DNA from: Pseudomonas sp. ANT_J12
GTDB lineage: Bacteria; Pseudomonadota; Gammaproteobacteria; Pseudomonadales; Pseudomonadaceae
Reading direction: 5' to 3'
Assembly (NCBI RefSeq): GCF_008370045.1
Contig: NZ_VOBN01000002.1
Coordinates: 124,001 to 188,000, forward strand
Length of the DNA: 64,000 nt
Notes under the pieces: model-generated
What the model saw: only the letters and a program-made list of their open reading frames with translations
Told to the model about the DNA's origin: nothing
Databases searched by the model: none
Part shown: positions 37,318 to 48,879 of the stretch, one piece after another
How positions within the stretch are numbered: the first letter of the stretch is position 1
Layout of the letters: each line of letters opens with the position of its first letter
Translations under genes and position numbers: made by a program

Positions 37318-37965
37318 TCAGCGCCCCGGCTCGTCATTCCAAAGATATTTATGCAGCTGCAATTGCAAACGCACTGGCAGATTGTCCGCCACCACCCAGT
37401 CAGCCAGGTCCCGCGCATTGAGGTCATGGTGACTTGGCGAGAACAGCACTTCGCCGGCTCGTCGGTCCAGACCGTACTGGATCAGCTTGGACACAGCCCA
37501 GTCGTAGTCCTCCCGCGAGCAGATGACAAACTTCACCTGGTCGTTGGGCGTCAGCAGTTCGATGTTCTCATAGCGGTTGCGGTGCGCTTCTTTCGAACCC
37601 GGAGTTTTCAGATCGACGACGCGACTGACCCGGGAATCTACCGCCGAGATGTCGAGCGCACCACTGGTTTCCAGAGACACTTCGTAACCGGCGTCGCACA
37701 ACTGCTTGAGCAATGGGATGGCGTTGGGTTGCGCCAACGGCTCGCCGCCGGTGACACACACGTAACGCGGACGAAAACCGGCCACTTGCGCGAGGATGTC
37801 GTCGAGGGGGCGAATGGTCCCGCCGGTGAATGCGTAGGCGCTGTCGCAGTATTGGCAACGCAATGGGCAACCGGTCAGGCGCACAAAAACAGTGGGCAGC
37901 CCGGCAGTCCGCGTTTCACCCTGCAACGAGTAAAAAACTTCGGTAATTCTCAATGTGTCTTGCAT
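37318..37965 (-). CDS. queE: 7-carboxy-7-deazaguanine synthase (radical SAM)
   Basis: 215 residues from ATG 37965 (a GTG nine bases upstream is possible). The SAM-cluster cysteines are 33, 37 and 40 in CPLRCQYC, with the N-terminal [11 protein letters not shown] and VTGGEPLAQ motifs. It forms the deazapurine ring from carboxy-tetrahydropterin. First gene of a queE-queC pair. It lies downstream of the Tol-Pal operon but after a terminator. Confidence 0.96.
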   Translation of the reverse strand: MQDTLRITEVFYSLQGETRTAGLPTVFVRLTGCPLRCQYCDSAYAFTGGTIRPLDDILAQVAGFRPRYVCVTGGEPLAQPNAIPLLKQLCDAGYEVSLETSGALDISAVDSRVSRVVDLKTPGSKEAHRNRYENIELLTPNDQVKFVICSREDYDWAVSKLIQYGLDRRAGEVLFSPSHHDLNARDLADWVVADNLPVRLQLQLHKYLWNDEPGR

Positions 37966-38083
37966 AGTCGCCACGGGCGTAACAGCTAAACAGGCTGTCC
38001 GCCTCCGTCAGGCTCTTCAAGGAACCCCGCCAACGCGCGAATCCCAAAAAGCGTGTTTCAGAAAAAGGGCGTGAATTCTAACG

Positions 38084-38109
38084 AAAAAACCCGCAACGAG
38101 TGCGGGTTT
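38084..38109 (-). terminator. Terminator after cpoB
   Basis: On the minus strand AACCCGCA-CTCGT-TGCGGGTT is followed by a T-rich run TTTTCG. It closes the tol-pal operon 22 bp after cpoB. Confidence 0.9.
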
Positions 38110-38131
38110 CTTCAAAACGGCTCAAACAGGC

Positions 38132-38974
38132 TTACATGCGCTGCAGATCGCGTTGAGCCAGCTGTGCGGCGGAAGTGCCCGGATATTGCGACACCACCTG
38201 TTGCAGAATGCCTTTAACCTTGTCGGTATGACCCAGGCGGCGTTCTACATCAGCGAGCTTGTACAGCGAGTCAGGCACTTTGGCGTGCTTGGGGTACAGC
38301 TGCGAAACCTTGGCAAACGCCTGACCTGCACCTTGCAGATCGCCTTTGGCCAAATTGACTTCGCCCAACCAGTACTGGGCATTGCCCGCGTATTGGCTGT
38401 TCGGGTATTTGCGCAGGAAAGCGGCGAAAGCCTGGCTGGCCTTGTCGAAATCCTTGGCTTTGATCAGGTCGAAGGCCGCATCGTAATACAGTTTTTCCTT
38501 CGCCGGATCACCCGGTTCACTGCTGGCGGCAGGGGCTTGAGCGGCGGCCGCTCCTGCACCTGCGCCTGCAGCGGCTGCTGCGCCGGGGGCATTCAGAGTG
38601 CCACCGGTGGAAGAATTATCAGGAGTCGCGGCCGGTGCAGCGCCGGTTCCTATGCGCCGATCAAGATCCTGGTATCGCTCCAGGCTTTCTTGCTTCATGC
38701 GCGATACATCATTTTGCAGAACTTCGATCACACCCTGTTGGCGTGAGATCTGCTCCTGCATGGATTGCAGTTGGTTGAACAGCTCGCCCTGTGCCGAGAC
38801 AGGGGCCGAAACCCCTCCCCCGGCATAGGCGCCGTTCGTACCGTAACCCGCAGGCGGATAACTGCTCCCGCTGTTAGAACCGGAGTTGTTATCGACCACA
38901 GGAACCGCAGCCCACACCGCAAGCGGTGCGAGACTGAGAGCCAAAACAGTTACAGCACGACGGCACGTTCGCAT
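38132..38974 (-). CDS. cpoB: Cell division coordinator CpoB (YbgF)
   Basis: 280 residues. A signal peptide ends near AVWAA (residue 22-23). A trimerising coiled coil follows (about 62-105, GELFNQLQSMQEQISRQQGV), then an Ala/Gly/Pro-rich linker (about 110-155) and TPR repeats to the end (YYDAAFDLIKAKDFDKASQAF, YAGNAQYWLGEVN). This periplasmic protein links septal peptidoglycan synthesis with Tol-mediated outer-membrane constriction. It starts six bases after pal. The low-complexity linker is longer in alanine than usual but within family range. Confidence 0.94.
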   Translation of the reverse strand: MRTCRRAVTVLALSLAPLAVWAAVPVVDNNSGSNSGSSYPPAGYGTNGAYAGGGVSAPVSAQGELFNQLQSMQEQISRQQGVIEVLQNDVSRMKQESLERYQDLDRRIGTGAAPAATPDNSSTGGTLNAPGAAAAAGAGAGAAAAQAPAASSEPGDPAKEKLYYDAAFDLIKAKDFDKASQAFAAFLRKYPNSQYAGNAQYWLGEVNLAKGDLQGAGQAFAKVSQLYPKHAKVPDSLYKLADVERRLGHTDKVKGILQQVVSQYPGTSAAQLAQRDLQRM

Positions 38975-38980
38975 GACGAA

Positions 38981-39478
38981 TTACTTACGCAGTTCGACGC
39001 GACGGTTTTGAGCCCAGGACTGCTCGTCGTTGCCGGTAGCAACTGGACGCTCTTCGCCGTAGGAAACCAGTTCCAGCTGAGCTGGGGAAACACCTTGCAG
39101 TACCAGGTAGCGCTGAACGGCTTTCGCACGACGCTCGCCCAGTGCCATGTTGTACTCACGAGTACCACGTTCGTCGGTGTTGCCTTCCAGAACAACGCGA
39201 GCGCCGTTTGCTTTCAGGTCTTTAGCGTGAACATCCAGAGCGCGCATGGCTTCTGGCTTCAGGTCCGAGCTGTCGTATTCGAAGTAGAAAGTGGTGATTG
39301 CGCGCAGAGCAGCTTCTTCGCTCAGGGAGCCGTCAACTGCACCAGTGTTAGCGCCGTAACCAGCGTTTGGATCAACAGCGCCTTCACCGGCATTGTCGCC
39401 GCCTTTGGACGAGCAACCTACAGCTACAGCCATGGCCAGAGCCAGCGCAGCAAATTTACCAAACTTCAGCATTTCCAT
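38981..39478 (-). CDS. pal: Peptidoglycan-associated lipoprotein Pal (OprL)
   Basis: 165 residues. The signal peptide and lipobox AVAVGC place the lipidated Cys at residue 22. The OmpA-like peptidoglycan-binding domain includes [14 protein letters not shown] and [22 protein letters not shown]. It anchors the outer membrane to peptidoglycan and binds TolB. AGGAG stands seven bases before the ATG; a second ATG two codons in is less well spaced. Confidence 0.97.
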   Translation of the reverse strand: MEMLKFGKFAALALAMAVAVGCSSKGGDNAGEGAVDPNAGYGANTGAVDGSLSEEAALRAITTFYFEYDSSDLKPEAMRALDVHAKDLKANGARVVLEGNTDERGTREYNMALGERRAKAVQRYLVLQGVSPAQLELVSYGEERPVATGNDEQSWAQNRRVELRK

Positions 39479-39530
39479 CGTGAAACTCCTAATGAACCCC
39501 AGTGTGTTAAGTAAAACGTGTAGCGCCGCG

Positions 39531-40832
39531 TCAGTTCAGGTAAGGGGACCAGGAAGGTTCTCTGACTTCGCCTTGTGCGGTAGGAAGCGGGAGCCTTACG
39601 CGTCCATTAATGGACACGAGCATCAAGACTCCCCGGCCCTGCTGGCGGGTGGCGTAGATTACCATGGTGCCGTTGGGCGCAACAGTAGGCGACTCGTCCA
39701 GAGTGCTATCAGTGAGGATTTTTACGCTTCCGCGCTGCAAATCCTGGGCCGCCACCTTGAAATTAGTGAAGCCGTCCTGGCGGTGAATCATCACCAGGGT
39801 CTTTTCATCGGCCGAAAGTTTCGGGTTTGCGTTGTAGTTACCGATGAAAGTCACGCGTTCCGCACCGCCGCCACCAACGCTGGTCTTGTAGATTTGCGGC
39901 TTGCCGCCACGGTCGGAGGTGAAGTAGATGGTCGAACCATCCTTGCCCCAGAACGGTTCGGTGTTGATGCCGGGACCGTTGGTAACACGAGTGATCTGAC
40001 GCGAACCCAGGTTCATCACGTAGATGTCCGGGTTACCGTCTTTCGACAACACGAATGCCAGGCGATTGCCATCCGGCGACCAGGCTGGCGCGCCATTCAG
40101 GCCTTCGAAGTTGGTGATCTGCTCACGGCGGCCGGTGTCGATGTTCTGCATGAAGATGCGCGGACGCTTCTGCTCGAACGATACATAGGCGATGCGCTTG
40201 CCATCCGGCGCGAAACGCGGCGACAGGATTGGCTCGCGCGATTGCAGCAGGGTCACGGCGCGAGCACCGTCGTAGTCCGAACGTTGCAGCGTGTAGCGCG
40301 TGTTCTTCTCGGAGAAGCGCTCGGCGGTCACGTACAGCAGGCGAGTCGAGAACGCACCTTTAATACCGGTGAGCTTTTCGAACGACTGGTCAGCGATGTA
40401 GTGCGCCATGTCGCGCAGCTGATCAACCGTACCGGAGACACTGCCTTCCGATACTTTTTGCTCGGTCGCAACGTTGAACAGCGAGTATTGGACCTGCAAG
40501 CGACCGCCCGCCGGAACAATATTGCCGACCATGATGAACTGGGCGTTTACCGCTTTCCAGTCACGGAAAATGATTTCGCTCGGCTGGGTCGGCTGGCTGA
40601 TCATGTTCTGCTTTGGAATCGGCGAGTAGTAGCCCGAGTTGCGCAAGTCATTGCCGATGATTTCGGCCATGTCATCCGGCAGCACGGTGCCGCCCTGGAA
40701 ACCAAATGGCACTACGGCAATTGGAGTTGCCTGGGAGCTACCACTGCTGACCAGAATGTTTTTTTCATCTGCGCTCGCCAATCCTGCAAAGCAGAACATG
40801 ACTACAAGCAGTCCTCGAAGAAGGTTTCTCAC
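39531..40832 (-). CDS. tolB: Tol-Pal system translocation protein TolB
   Basis: 433 residues with a signal peptide ending near AGLASA. The N-terminal alpha/beta domain is about 22-160. The C-terminal six-blade beta-propeller has repeated units such as [47 protein letters not shown] and [14 protein letters not shown]. It is periplasmic and binds Pal and TolA. The start is GTG 40832, overlapping the tolA stop by 4 nt (GTGA). Confidence 0.97.
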   Translation of the reverse strand: MRNLLRGLLVVMFCFAGLASADEKNILVSSGSSQATPIAVVPFGFQGGTVLPDDMAEIIGNDLRNSGYYSPIPKQNMISQPTQPSEIIFRDWKAVNAQFIMVGNIVPAGGRLQVQYSLFNVATEQKVSEGSVSGTVDQLRDMAHYIADQSFEKLTGIKGAFSTRLLYVTAERFSEKNTRYTLQRSDYDGARAVTLLQSREPILSPRFAPDGKRIAYVSFEQKRPRIFMQNIDTGRREQITNFEGLNGAPAWSPDGNRLAFVLSKDGNPDIYVMNLGSRQITRVTNGPGINTEPFWGKDGSTIYFTSDRGGKPQIYKTSVGGGGAERVTFIGNYNANPKLSADEKTLVMIHRQDGFTNFKVAAQDLQRGSVKILTDSTLDESPTVAPNGTMVIYATRQQGRGVLMLVSINGRVRLPLPTAQGEVREPSWSPYLN

Positions 40833-41908
40833 AAGGCTAGATCCTCAGGTGTGAATGTCATCTTGAATGAACGATAGGGTGCGAAATCACTTGCCTTCAG
40901 ACCCTGCATTTCGGTCAAACGACCAATATTTTTTACTGCCGCTACCGCTGAACTGTCGAACGGCACATCACCACTGGAATGAGCTACCGAGACGCCGGAG
41001 ATCGTTCCGTCAGGCAACATGTTGATCTGCAGGATCACCTTCATACCCTTGCGGGCCGACGGCGGCTGCGCCCAACCTTCAGAAGCGCGTGAACGAATCA
41101 GGTCATCGAAGTTGCCGGCGACTTCGTCACCCTGCTCATCGGCCAACGCCTGCTGACGCTCCGGCTTGTCGGAAAGCAAATCTGCCAAGGCCTGAGCCTT
41201 TTTGTCTTCGACCGATTTACGTGCCGCATCCTGCGATTTCTTCTTCGCAGCATCGGCAGCAGCTTTCTTCTTGGCTTCGTCGGCGACTTTCTTCTTCGCC
41301 TCTTCAGCGTCAGCTTTCTTCTTGGCGTCGTCCGCGGCTTTCTTTTTCGCGTCTTCGACGATCTTTTTCTTCGCTTCTTCAGCGGCCGCTTTCTTGGCCT
41401 CTTCTTCCGCAGCCTTCTTGGCTTCTTCTTCAGATTTCTTCTTGGCTATATCAGCCAATTGTTTCTCTTCGGCCTTTTTGGCTTCGGCGGTCTTCTTGGC
41501 TTCGTCGGCTTTCTTGGCTTCATCAGCCTTTTTGGCTTCCTCAGACTTCTTGGACTCGTCGGCCTTCTTGGCTTCCTCGGCTTTTTGAGCCGCTTCTTCT
41601 TTCTTTTGTTCCGCAGCCTTCACCGCTTCCTGCTCGACCTTCTTCTGTTCCATCTGTTCGACTTCAGTCTGGCGCGCAGCAGATTTCTGCGCTTCACCCG
41701 CAATCTTCTGATTGGTCTGGGTGACAGCCCGACTTTTCGATTTCAGCTGGTACAAGGTCGCCTGGACAATCGGCTTGGCCGGCGGCAACTCAGGCGTCAG
41801 GGCAAAACTGACGAACAGCATGCCGAAAACCAGCACGTGCAAGCCAATCGCCCAGACACTAGGCCAGAAGTAGCTTTCCGAGGCTGTTGGCTCTCGTTGT
41901 TGCTGCAT
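40829..41908 (-). CDS. tolA: Inner-membrane energy transducer TolA
   Basis: 359 residues. One N-terminal membrane helix (about 15-38) precedes a long Lys/Ala/Glu-rich helical stalk (about 70-255, units such as [16 protein letters not shown]). The C-terminal domain TolAIII includes [25 protein letters not shown]. It spans the periplasm to couple TolQR proton flow to TolB-Pal. The stalk is coded by degenerate repeats and is open to length change. Shares one base with the tolR stop (TGATG). Confidence 0.96.
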   Translation of the reverse strand: MQQQREPTASESYFWPSVWAIGLHVLVFGMLFVSFALTPELPPAKPIVQATLYQLKSKSRAVTQTNQKIAGEAQKSAARQTEVEQMEQKKVEQEAVKAAEQKKEEAAQKAEEAKKADESKKSEEAKKADEAKKADEAKKTAEAKKAEEKQLADIAKKKSEEEAKKAAEEEAKKAAAEEAKKKIVEDAKKKAADDAKKKADAEEAKKKVADEAKKKAAADAAKKKSQDAARKSVEDKKAQALADLLSDKPERQQALADEQGDEVAGNFDDLIRSRASEGWAQPPSARKGMKVILQINMLPDGTISGVSVAHSSGDVPFDSSAVAAVKNIGRLTEMQGLKASDFAPYRSFKMTFTPEDLAL

Positions 41909-42369
41909 CAGGGCGCCTCGGTAATCAAGCCAACATTACCGACCCCGGCTTTCTGCAACCCGCCCATGGCACCCATGACGGATCCGTAGTCGACGGTCTT
42001 GTCACCACGGATGAACACCTGGGTACGCTTACCGCCTTCAGTGCCTACGCGAATGATCTTGGTCACGGCATCGGTCATCTGCGGCAAGGTCATCGCCTTG
42101 TCCTGCTGCTTTTCGGTGTCGACTTCGCTGCCAAGGTTCCAGTAGTAGGTCTTGTCAGCCTTGATCGAAATGGTCAGGACCTGGGTGTTGTTGTCCTGCG
42201 GCAAGGCTTCGCTGGAAACCTTGGGCAGATCAACTTTCACGCCCTGATTGAGCATCGGCGCGGTCACCATGAAGATGACCAGCAGTACCAGCATCACGTC
42301 GATGTAAGGCACCACGTTCATCTCGGCGACCGGCTTGCGCTTTTTGCGAGCTCGAGCGATTAAAGCCAT
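41908..42369 (-). CDS. tolR: Proton-channel protein TolR
   Basis: 153 residues, ExbD/TolR family. The membrane helix (about 18-38) holds the conserved proton-carrying Asp in NVVPYIDVMLVLLVIFMV. The periplasmic domain follows. It forms the motor with TolQ. It begins 14 bp after tolQ. Confidence 0.97.
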   Translation of the reverse strand: MALIARARKKRKPVAEMNVVPYIDVMLVLLVIFMVTAPMLNQGVKVDLPKVSSEALPQDNNTQVLTISIKADKTYYWNLGSEVDTEKQQDKAMTLPQMTDAVTKIIRVGTEGGKRTQVFIRGDKTVDYGSVMGAMGGLQKAGVGNVGLITEAP

Positions 42370-42383
42370 TGGAAATTACCTGC

Positions 42384-43079
42384 TTATTCTTCGCTGGTGT
42401 GCACTTTGCGGTGCAGGATCGCCTGGAATTCGTCGGCGAAGGTGTAGTAACGGCTCAGCAGGGTTTCGCTGCGGGCAGCAAAACGGTTGTAAGCGATAAC
42501 GGCCGGGATGGCTGCGAACAGGCCGATGGCGGTAGCCACCAGTGCTTCGGCAATACCCGGGGCCACGGTGGCCAGGGTCGCTTGCTGGGCAGTTGCCAGG
42601 CCGCGGAAGGAGTTCATGATGCCCCAGACCGTACCAAACAGACCGATGTACGGGCTGACGGAACCGACAGTGGCGAGGAACGGCAAGCTCTGCTCGAGCT
42701 TTTCTTCTTCGCGGGAAATGGCGACGCGCATGGCACGGGCCACGCCTTCCATGACCGCTTCCGGGTCAACCCCTGGCTGCTGGCGCAGACGGGAGAATTC
42801 CTTGAAACCGGCACGGAAGATCTGCTCGACGCCCGAATCCGGGTCAGGGTTGCTGCCGGCCTGACGGTAGAGTTTGGACAGGTCGATACCCGACCAGAAG
42901 CGCTCTTCAAAGCTCTCCAGGGCACGTCGACCGGCGCGCAGCAAATTGCTGCGCTGAAAGATCATGATCCATGAGGTCACCGATGCGGCTACCAGAATCA
43001 GCATTACCAACTGCACCACGACGCTGGCATTGCTGACCAGGCTCCACATGGAGGAATGGTCGACGACGTTAGCTTCCAC
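42384..43079 (-). CDS. tolQ: Proton-channel protein TolQ
   Basis: 231 residues, MotA/TolQ/ExbB family, with three membrane helices. Conserved channel residues lie in [19 protein letters not shown] and [23 protein letters not shown]. The start is GTG 43077-43079 with AGGAG eight bases upstream. It overlaps ybgC by 11 nt. Confidence 0.97.
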   Translation of the reverse strand: MEANVVDHSSMWSLVSNASVVVQLVMLILVAASVTSWIMIFQRSNLLRAGRRALESFEERFWSGIDLSKLYRQAGSNPDPDSGVEQIFRAGFKEFSRLRQQPGVDPEAVMEGVARAMRVAISREEEKLEQSLPFLATVGSVSPYIGLFGTVWGIMNSFRGLATAQQATLATVAPGIAEALVATAIGLFAAIPAVIAYNRFAARSETLLSRYYTFADEFQAILHRKVHTSEE

Positions 43080-43536
43080 GCTTTATCTCCTGCTTTGAGT
43101 GTGTACCCGCGCCGCTCACGTCGGCAAAGGCCGCACGTAGAGCTTCGGGAATGGCCCGGGGTTTCAAACTGTTAGTGCGCACACAGGCCACCAAAAACTG
43201 CCCTTCGCAGAGCAGCACATTATCCGTAGCCCGCCTGACCTGCTGTTTAAAGCGCAGGCTGACACGGTTCAATTCGATTACTTCAGCGCTTACCAGCAGC
43301 TCGTCGTCCAGTCGCGCCGGCGCGTGGTAACGCGCTTCGCTGGAATGCACGACGAACAACAGGTCCTCCCCTGCCAGCTGGGATTGGGCAAAGCCCAGTT
43401 CCCGGAGCCGCTCGGTTCGAGCCCGTTCCATAAACTTGAGGTAATTAACGTAATACACGATGCCGCCCGCGTCGGTGTCCTCGTAATAAACGCGACAACG
43501 ATGTGCGAACGGCTCAAGCCCGTTTTGCGCGCGCAT
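43069..43536 (-). CDS. ybgC: Tol-Pal-associated acyl-CoA thioesterase YbgC
   Basis: 155 residues, hotdog fold. The catalytic Asp and its loop are in [28 protein letters not shown] (given here only as family position 15-40). It hydrolyses acyl-CoA or acyl-ACP and is the usual first gene of tol-pal operons. It overlaps tolQ, so it is probably the operon head; the 138-bp gap to ruvB would hold the promoter. Confidence 0.95.
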   Translation of the reverse strand: MRAQNGLEPFAHRCRVYYEDTDAGGIVYYVNYLKFMERARTERLRELGFAQSQLAGEDLLFVVHSSEARYHAPARLDDELLVSAEVIELNRVSLRFKQQVRRATDNVLLCEGQFLVACVRTNSLKPRAIPEALRAAFADVSGAGTHSKQEIKRGS

Positions 43537-43674
43537 ACTCTAGTGCTTACTCCTCAGGTTGCCAATCCGGCGAGGCAACTGTTTTTGATTGTTTCTGCGG
43601 CTTTCCAGTGAAAGATTCGTCATGTGAGCCCCTAGGACCACACAAACCGTCAATCGATCAGCCCGCAAAGGTGA

Positions 43675-44736
43675 TTAATCGTCTACTGCATCAAGGAACT
43701 CGTCTACCACGGGCATCTCGCCCAATCGTGACGGAATGTTTAAACCGAAGTGCAGGTACGCGTGCCGGGTGACTACCCGCCCCCGCGGGGTACGCATGAT
43801 ATAGCCCTGCTGAATCAGGTACGGCTCCAGCACGTCTTCAATGGTGTGGCGCTCTTCGCTGATAGCGGCGGCCAGGCTGTCCACCCCCACCGGGCCACCG
43901 TCGAACTTCTCGATCATGGTCAACAGCAAGCGTCGGTCCTGGTGATCGAAGCCACGCTCGTCGACATCCAGCAGGTTCAGGGCCAGGTCGGCGATCGGTT
44001 TGGTGATGTGGCCCTTGGCGCGGACTTCGGCGAAATCCCGCACCCGGCGCAACAGGCGGTTGGCGATCCGTGGCGTGCCACGGGCGCGGCGAGCGATTTC
44101 GAAGGCGCCCTCCGGGTCCAGCGGCAAGCCGAGGATGTTCGCCGAGCGCATGACAATCGTCGCCAAGTCGGCGGTGCTGTAGAACTCCAGGCGCTGCACA
44201 ATCCCGAAACGGTCGCGCAACGGGTTGGTCAACATGCCGGCCCGGGTGGTGGCACCGACCAGGGTGAACGGCGGCAGATCCAGCTTGATCGACCGCGCAG
44301 CCGGGCCTTCGCCGATCATGATGTCGAGCTGGAAATCTTCCATGGCCGGGTACAGCACTTCTTCGACGATCGGCGACAGCCGATGGATTTCGTCGATGAA
44401 CAGCACATCGTGCGGCTCAAGGTTGGTCAGCAATGCCGCCAAATCACCCGGACGCTCAAGGACCGGGCCCGAGGTGCTTTTGATCGACACGCCCATTTCC
44501 TGGGCGATGATGTTGGCCAGTGTGGTTTTACCCAGGCCCGGCGGACCGAAGATCAGCGTGTGATCCAGGGATTCGTTACGGCCACGGGCAGCCTGGATAA
44601 ACAACTCCATTTGCTCGCGAACGGTCGGCTGGCCAATGTACTCGGCCAGGCTGAGGGGACGAATCGCGCGGTCCTGGACTTCCTCGCGGTCGCGAGGGCC
44701 AGGTGTGGCGGCAATCAGACGATCAGCTTCAATCAC
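43675..44736 (-). CDS. ruvB: Holliday junction helicase RuvB
   Basis: 353 residues, AAA+ ATPase. Walker A is GPPGLGKTT, Walker [10 protein letters not shown] and sensor motif GATTRAGML; the C-terminal winged helix ends [17 protein letters not shown]. It drives branch migration with RuvA. The start is GTG 44736, directly after the ruvA stop. Confidence 0.98.
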   Translation of the reverse strand: MIEADRLIAATPGPRDREEVQDRAIRPLSLAEYIGQPTVREQMELFIQAARGRNESLDHTLIFGPPGLGKTTLANIIAQEMGVSIKSTSGPVLERPGDLAALLTNLEPHDVLFIDEIHRLSPIVEEVLYPAMEDFQLDIMIGEGPAARSIKLDLPPFTLVGATTRAGMLTNPLRDRFGIVQRLEFYSTADLATIVMRSANILGLPLDPEGAFEIARRARGTPRIANRLLRRVRDFAEVRAKGHITKPIADLALNLLDVDERGFDHQDRRLLLTMIEKFDGGPVGVDSLAAAISEERHTIEDVLEPYLIQQGYIMRTPRGRVVTRHAYLHFGLNIPSRLGEMPVVDEFLDAVDD

Positions 44737-45354
44737 TTAAATCATTCCCTTCAGGGCACGGCGAATCAGGTCTTCACTGCTCAAGCCTTTCTCCTTGATC
44801 GAGGTAATCGCCTTGCTGGCTTCCTGCGGCTTGTAGCCCAGGGAGACCAGCGCGCTGATCGCATCACTCTCGGCGGTGACCGTCGAAGCTGGCGCATCCG
44901 GCCCACCCGGCTGGTTCGGCACCAGGGCGAACATCGCCGGCACGGTTTCCCAGGCCTTGAAGCGGTCCTTGAGTTCCACCAGCAGGCGTTCGGCAGTCTT
45001 CTTGCCCACGCCCGGCACCTTGGTCAGCGCCGAGGTGTCCTGGGACTGCACGCAACGCACCAGCTCATCGACTTCCAGGCTCGACATCAGGGCCAGGGCC
45101 AATTTCGGCCCGACACCATTGAGACGGATCAACTCGCGAAAAAAGTCTCGCTCACGCTTACTGGCGAAACCATAGAGTAACTGCGCGTCTTCGCGTACGA
45201 CTAAATGGGTGTGCAAGGTCAGCGGTTCACCGACCGACGGCAAGCGATACAGCGTGGTCATGGGCACTTCCAGCTCATACCCCAGGCCGTTTACATCCAG
45301 AATCAGGTGCGGCGGCTGCTTTTCAGCCAGGGTGCCGCGCAAGCGTCCAATCAC
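44737..45354 (-). CDS. ruvA: Holliday junction DNA-binding protein RuvA
   Basis: 205 residues from GTG 45354, matching the conserved N-terminus [14 protein letters not shown]. Domain I OB fold, two helix-hairpin-helix motifs ([26 protein letters not shown]) and domain III ([16 protein letters not shown]) are seen. The open frame extends to 45426 but that part is not conserved. Confidence 0.97.
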   Translation of the reverse strand: MIGRLRGTLAEKQPPHLILDVNGLGYELEVPMTTLYRLPSVGEPLTLHTHLVVREDAQLLYGFASKRERDFFRELIRLNGVGPKLALALMSSLEVDELVRCVQSQDTSALTKVPGVGKKTAERLLVELKDRFKAWETVPAMFALVPNQPGGPDAPASTVTAESDAISALVSLGYKPQEASKAITSIKEKGLSSEDLIRRALKGMI

Positions 45355-45468
45355 GTTTCGAATCCTTGAGCGTTGGCCAGGCAGGTGCTGGCGACTGACA
45401 GGACAAGGGTTTTGCGCCGACGACACAGGCGCAAAACCCTCATCCCGTAAAAATGATTGCTGATGCTA

Positions 45469-45993
45469 TCAGAGACGCAGGCGCCCGCCACGACTGCGTG
45501 CAGTTCCCAGGCCATGAGGCAGCAGGCTGGAACGGGTGTGCGCATGACAAATGGCGATGGCCAGGGCGTCCGAGGCATCGATTTGCGGCTTGCTGGTCAG
45601 TTTCAGCATGTGCATGACCATCATTTGCACCTGCTCTTTATTCGCCGCGCCGGTGCCAGTGACCGCTTGTTTGACCTGGGTCGCGGTGTACTCGGCGATT
45701 TCCAGGCTTTCTTCGGCGCCGGCGACAATGGCCGCGCCGCGAGCCTGGCCCAGCTTCAGCGCCGAGTCGGCGTTGCGGGCCATGAAGACTTTTTCGATGC
45801 CCATGGTGACAGGGCCGTAGGTCTGGATGACTTCGCGCACGCCGCGATAGACGATCTGCAGGCGTTCGTGCAACTCGCCGGAGCCGGTGCGGATGCACCC
45901 CGACGCCACGTACACGCAGCCGCGTCCGGTATCACGTACCACGCCATAACCGGTGATGCGCGAACCGGGGTCGATACCAAGAATTAAAGTCAT
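45469..45993 (-). CDS. ruvC: Holliday junction resolvase RuvC
   Basis: 174 residues from ATG 45993, [17 protein letters not shown]. The catalytic acidic residues are Asp8, the Glu in MGIEKVFMA, and the paired Asps of [14 protein letters not shown]. It cuts Holliday junctions prepared by RuvAB. It lies 114 bp before ruvA in the usual ruvCAB order. Confidence 0.97.
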   Translation of the reverse strand: MTLILGIDPGSRITGYGVVRDTGRGCVYVASGCIRTGSGELHERLQIVYRGVREVIQTYGPVTMGIEKVFMARNADSALKLGQARGAAIVAGAEESLEIAEYTATQVKQAVTGTGAANKEQVQMMVMHMLKLTSKPQIDASDALAIAICHAHTRSSLLPHGLGTARSRGGRLRL

Positions 45994-46030
45994 AACGCCT
46001 GCGCAATGTGGTGCGATCGCTGAGGGGAAC

Positions 46031-46107
46031 CGTAGGAGCTGCCGAAGGCTGCGATCTTTTGGCTCTTGACAATCAAAAGATCGCAGCCTTCGGCAGCGCC
46101 TACAGTG
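46031..46107. repeat. Inverted repeat (family D)
   Basis: GTAGGAGCTGCCGAAGGCTG with GCGATCTTTTG, and its complement to GCGCCTACAG, form a long stem between the YebC gene and ruvC. It could attenuate readthrough. Confidence 0.85.
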
Positions 46108-46142
46108 TAGAGCGGGTGAAGGCCGCGATCTTGATAGATGCA

Positions 46143-46889
46143 TCAACCCAGCTGTGCGGCAACCGACTCCGGAATGTCCGCGTTGGAGTAGACGTTCTGT
46201 ACGTCATCCAGGTCTTCGAGCATGTCGATCAGCTTGAGGACCTTCTCGGCACCCTCCAGGTCCAGTTCGGCACTGGTGGTCGGCAGCATAACGATTTCCG
46301 CGTCATCCCCTTTGAAACCAGCCGCTTCCAACGCGTTACGCACGGAGTAGAACCCGGCAAACGAAGTGAACACGTCAATCGAACCGTCTTCGTGGGCAAC
46401 CACGTCATCGGCGTCGGCTTCCATGGCCGCTTCCATCAGCGCGTCTTCGTCAACGCCCGGCGCGAAGGAAATCTGGCCCTTGCGCTCGAACAAATACGCC
46501 ACCGAACCGTCAGTACCGAGGTTGCCGCCGCATTTGCTGAACGCGTGGCGCACAGCGGCTGCGGTGCGGTTACGGTTGTCGGTCATGCACTCGACCATTA
46601 CCGCCACGCCGCCCGGGCCGTAGCCTTCGTAGGTCAGTTCGACCATGTCGTCGGTGTCGGCAGCGCCAGCACCGCGAGCCACCGCGCGATCAATGATGTC
46701 GCGACTCATGTTCGCGCCAAGGGCCTTGTCCAGCGCCAGGCGCAGACGCGGGTTGGAACCTGGATCGCCACCACCCTGACGGGCCGCAACGGTCAGCTCA
46801 CGAATCCACTTGGTGAAAATCTTGCCCTTCTTGGCATCCTGACGTTCTTTGCGGTGCTTGATGTTCGCCCACTTGGAATGACCCGCCAT
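46143..46889 (-). CDS. YebC/PmpR-family regulator
   Basis: 248 residues from ATG 46889 with the family N-terminus [42 protein letters not shown] and the acidic C-terminal region are conserved. Members act as DNA-binding regulators (PmpR of the quinolone-signal system in P. aeruginosa) or as translation factors on proline-rich sequences; the residue pattern alone does not decide. It precedes ruvC, as in PAO1. Confidence 0.94.
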   Translation of the reverse strand: MAGHSKWANIKHRKERQDAKKGKIFTKWIRELTVAARQGGGDPGSNPRLRLALDKALGANMSRDIIDRAVARGAGAADTDDMVELTYEGYGPGGVAVMVECMTDNRNRTAAAVRHAFSKCGGNLGTDGSVAYLFERKGQISFAPGVDEDALMEAAMEADADDVVAHEDGSIDVFTSFAGFYSVRNALEAAGFKGDDAEIVMLPTTSAELDLEGAEKVLKLIDMLEDLDDVQNVYSNADIPESVAAQLG

Positions 46890-46966
46890 ATCTCGCTCCG
46901 AATTCTCTTTGAAACATTGCCCGCTGCGCACGTTCGCGCCAGCCAGCAAGAAAAAATCTCGACCTA

Positions 46967-46998
46967 TGAAAAAGGCGCATCCCATAAGGATGCGCCTT
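46967..46998 (-). terminator. Terminator after aspS
   Basis: On the minus strand AAGGCGCATCC-TTATG-GGATGCGCCTT is followed by TTTTCA. It separates aspS from the YebC gene. Confidence 0.9.
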
Positions 46999-47009
46999 CA
47001 GGGTCAGCC

Positions 47010-48785
47010 TTACTCAGCCTTTGGCGTTTCGCGCAAACGAATGTGCAATTCGCGCAATGCCTTGGCATCTACAGCACCCGGAGCCTGCGTCATGACGTCA
47101 GCCGCGCTCTGGGTTTTCGGGAAAGCGATCACTTCACGGATCGACTGGGCGCCAGTCATCAGCATCACCAGACGGTCCAGGCCGAAGGCCAGACCACCGT
47201 GCGGCGGCGCGCCGTATTTCAGGGCGTCGAGCAGGAAGCCGAATTTCTCTTCCTGTTCCGCTTCATTGATACCCAGCAGGCGGAAAACGGTCTGCTGCAT
47301 TTCCTTGCGGTGGATACGGATCGAACCGCCACCCAGTTCGGTGCCGTTCAGGACCATGTCGTAGGCACGGGACAGCGCGGTCGCCGGGTTGGCTTCCAGT
47401 TCTTCCGGGGTGCACTTCGGCGCGGTGAACGGGTGGTGCAAGGCGGTGAAGCTGCCGTCGTCGTTCTCTTCGAACATCGGGAAGTCGACGACCCACATTG
47501 GCGCCCACTTGCAGGTCAGCAGGTTCAGGTCGTTACCGACCTTGATCCGCAGCGCGCCCAGGGCTTCGCTGACGATCTTGGCTTTGTCGGCGCCGAAGAA
47601 CACGATGTCGCCGTCAACCGCGCCAACGCGATCGAGGATCACATTGAGGTTGGCTTCAGGGATGTTCTTGACGATTGGCGACTGCAGGCCTTCAACACCT
47701 TTGGCGCGCTCGTTGACCTTGATGTACGCCAGGCCCTTGGCACCGTAGATGCCGACGAACTTGGTGTAGTCGTCGATCTGCTTGCGCGGCATGCTCGCAG
47801 CGCCTGGAACGCGCAGGGCGGCAATGCGGCATTTCGGGTCGTTGGCCGGGCCGCTGAACACCTTGAAGTCGACGTCTTTGAGTTGATCTTCAACGTCAAC
47901 CAGTTCCAGCGGGTTACGCAGGTCCGGCTTGTCGGAACCGTAACGGCGCATGGCTTCTTCGAAGGTCATGTGCGGGAAGTCGCCGAATTCCAGATCCAGC
48001 ACTTCCTTGAACAGGTTGCGGATCATTTGTTCGGTGATGGCCATGATCTCTTTTTCATCGAGGAAACTGGTCTCGATGTCGATCTGGGTGAATTCCGGCT
48101 GGCGGTCAGCCCGCAGGTCTTCGTCACGGAAGCACTTGGCGATCTGGTAGTAGCGGTCGAAGCCGGCAACCATCAGCAGTTGCTTGAACAGCTGTGGCGA
48201 TTGCGGCAAGGCGAAGAAGGAACCGGCGTGGGTGCGGCTTGGCACCAGGTAGTCACGCGCGCCTTCCGGGGTGGCACGAGTCAGGATCGGCGTCTCGACG
48301 TCGAGGAAGCCGTTCTCGTCCAGGAAGCGACGGATGCTGGTGGTCATGCGCGAACGCAGGCGCAGCTTCTCGAGCATTTCCGGGCGACGCAGGTCGAGGA
48401 AGCGATAACGCAGGCGGGTTTCTTCGCCAACGTCGGAGAACTCGTTGAGCGGGAACGGCGGGGTTTCCGATTCGTTCAGCACTTCCAGCTCGTAGCCCAG
48501 CACTTCGATCATGCCCGACGCCATGTTGGCGTTGGTGGCACCGGCCGGACGCAGACGCACCTTGCCGGTGATCTTCACGACGTATTCACTGCGCACGCGA
48601 TCGGCGGCAGCGAAGCTCTCGGCGCGGTCCGGATCGAATACCACCTGGGCCAGACCGTCACGATCACGGATATCGAGGAAAATCACCCCACCGTGGTCAC
48701 GGCGACGGTGAACCCATCCGCAAAGGGTAATTTCCTGGCCTTCCAGGGCTTCGTTCAGTTGGCCGCAATAATGGCTGCGCATCAT
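47010..48785 (-). CDS. aspS: Aspartyl-tRNA synthetase
   Basis: 591 residues, bacterial class IIb type with a GAD insertion. The N-terminal OB fold has [19 protein letters not shown]. Class II motif 2 is near [21 protein letters not shown], with motif 3 [15 protein letters not shown]. It charges tRNA-Asp, and in pseudomonads probably tRNA-Asn for amidation (known for the order, not shown here). Confidence 0.98.
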   Translation of the reverse strand: MMRSHYCGQLNEALEGQEITLCGWVHRRRDHGGVIFLDIRDRDGLAQVVFDPDRAESFAAADRVRSEYVVKITGKVRLRPAGATNANMASGMIEVLGYELEVLNESETPPFPLNEFSDVGEETRLRYRFLDLRRPEMLEKLRLRSRMTTSIRRFLDENGFLDVETPILTRATPEGARDYLVPSRTHAGSFFALPQSPQLFKQLLMVAGFDRYYQIAKCFRDEDLRADRQPEFTQIDIETSFLDEKEIMAITEQMIRNLFKEVLDLEFGDFPHMTFEEAMRRYGSDKPDLRNPLELVDVEDQLKDVDFKVFSGPANDPKCRIAALRVPGAASMPRKQIDDYTKFVGIYGAKGLAYIKVNERAKGVEGLQSPIVKNIPEANLNVILDRVGAVDGDIVFFGADKAKIVSEALGALRIKVGNDLNLLTCKWAPMWVVDFPMFEENDDGSFTALHHPFTAPKCTPEELEANPATALSRAYDMVLNGTELGGGSIRIHRKEMQQTVFRLLGINEAEQEEKFGFLLDALKYGAPPHGGLAFGLDRLVMLMTGAQSIREVIAFPKTQSAADVMTQAPGAVDAKALRELHIRLRETPKAE

Positions 48786-48879
48786 GGTAGTGGTTTCACT
48801 TCTCGTAATCGAAATTCGGTTGGAGGCCTTGCAGATGGTGCAAGAGCTCGCGCGTGTCGTTCAACTCAGGTCCAAGACC

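Noticed and set aside
41200..41700. Low-complexity repeat in tolA as a separate repeat or extra gene
   Set aside because: It encodes the normal Lys/Ala-rich TolA stalk; the plus-strand Phe/Ser-rich frame is its shadow.
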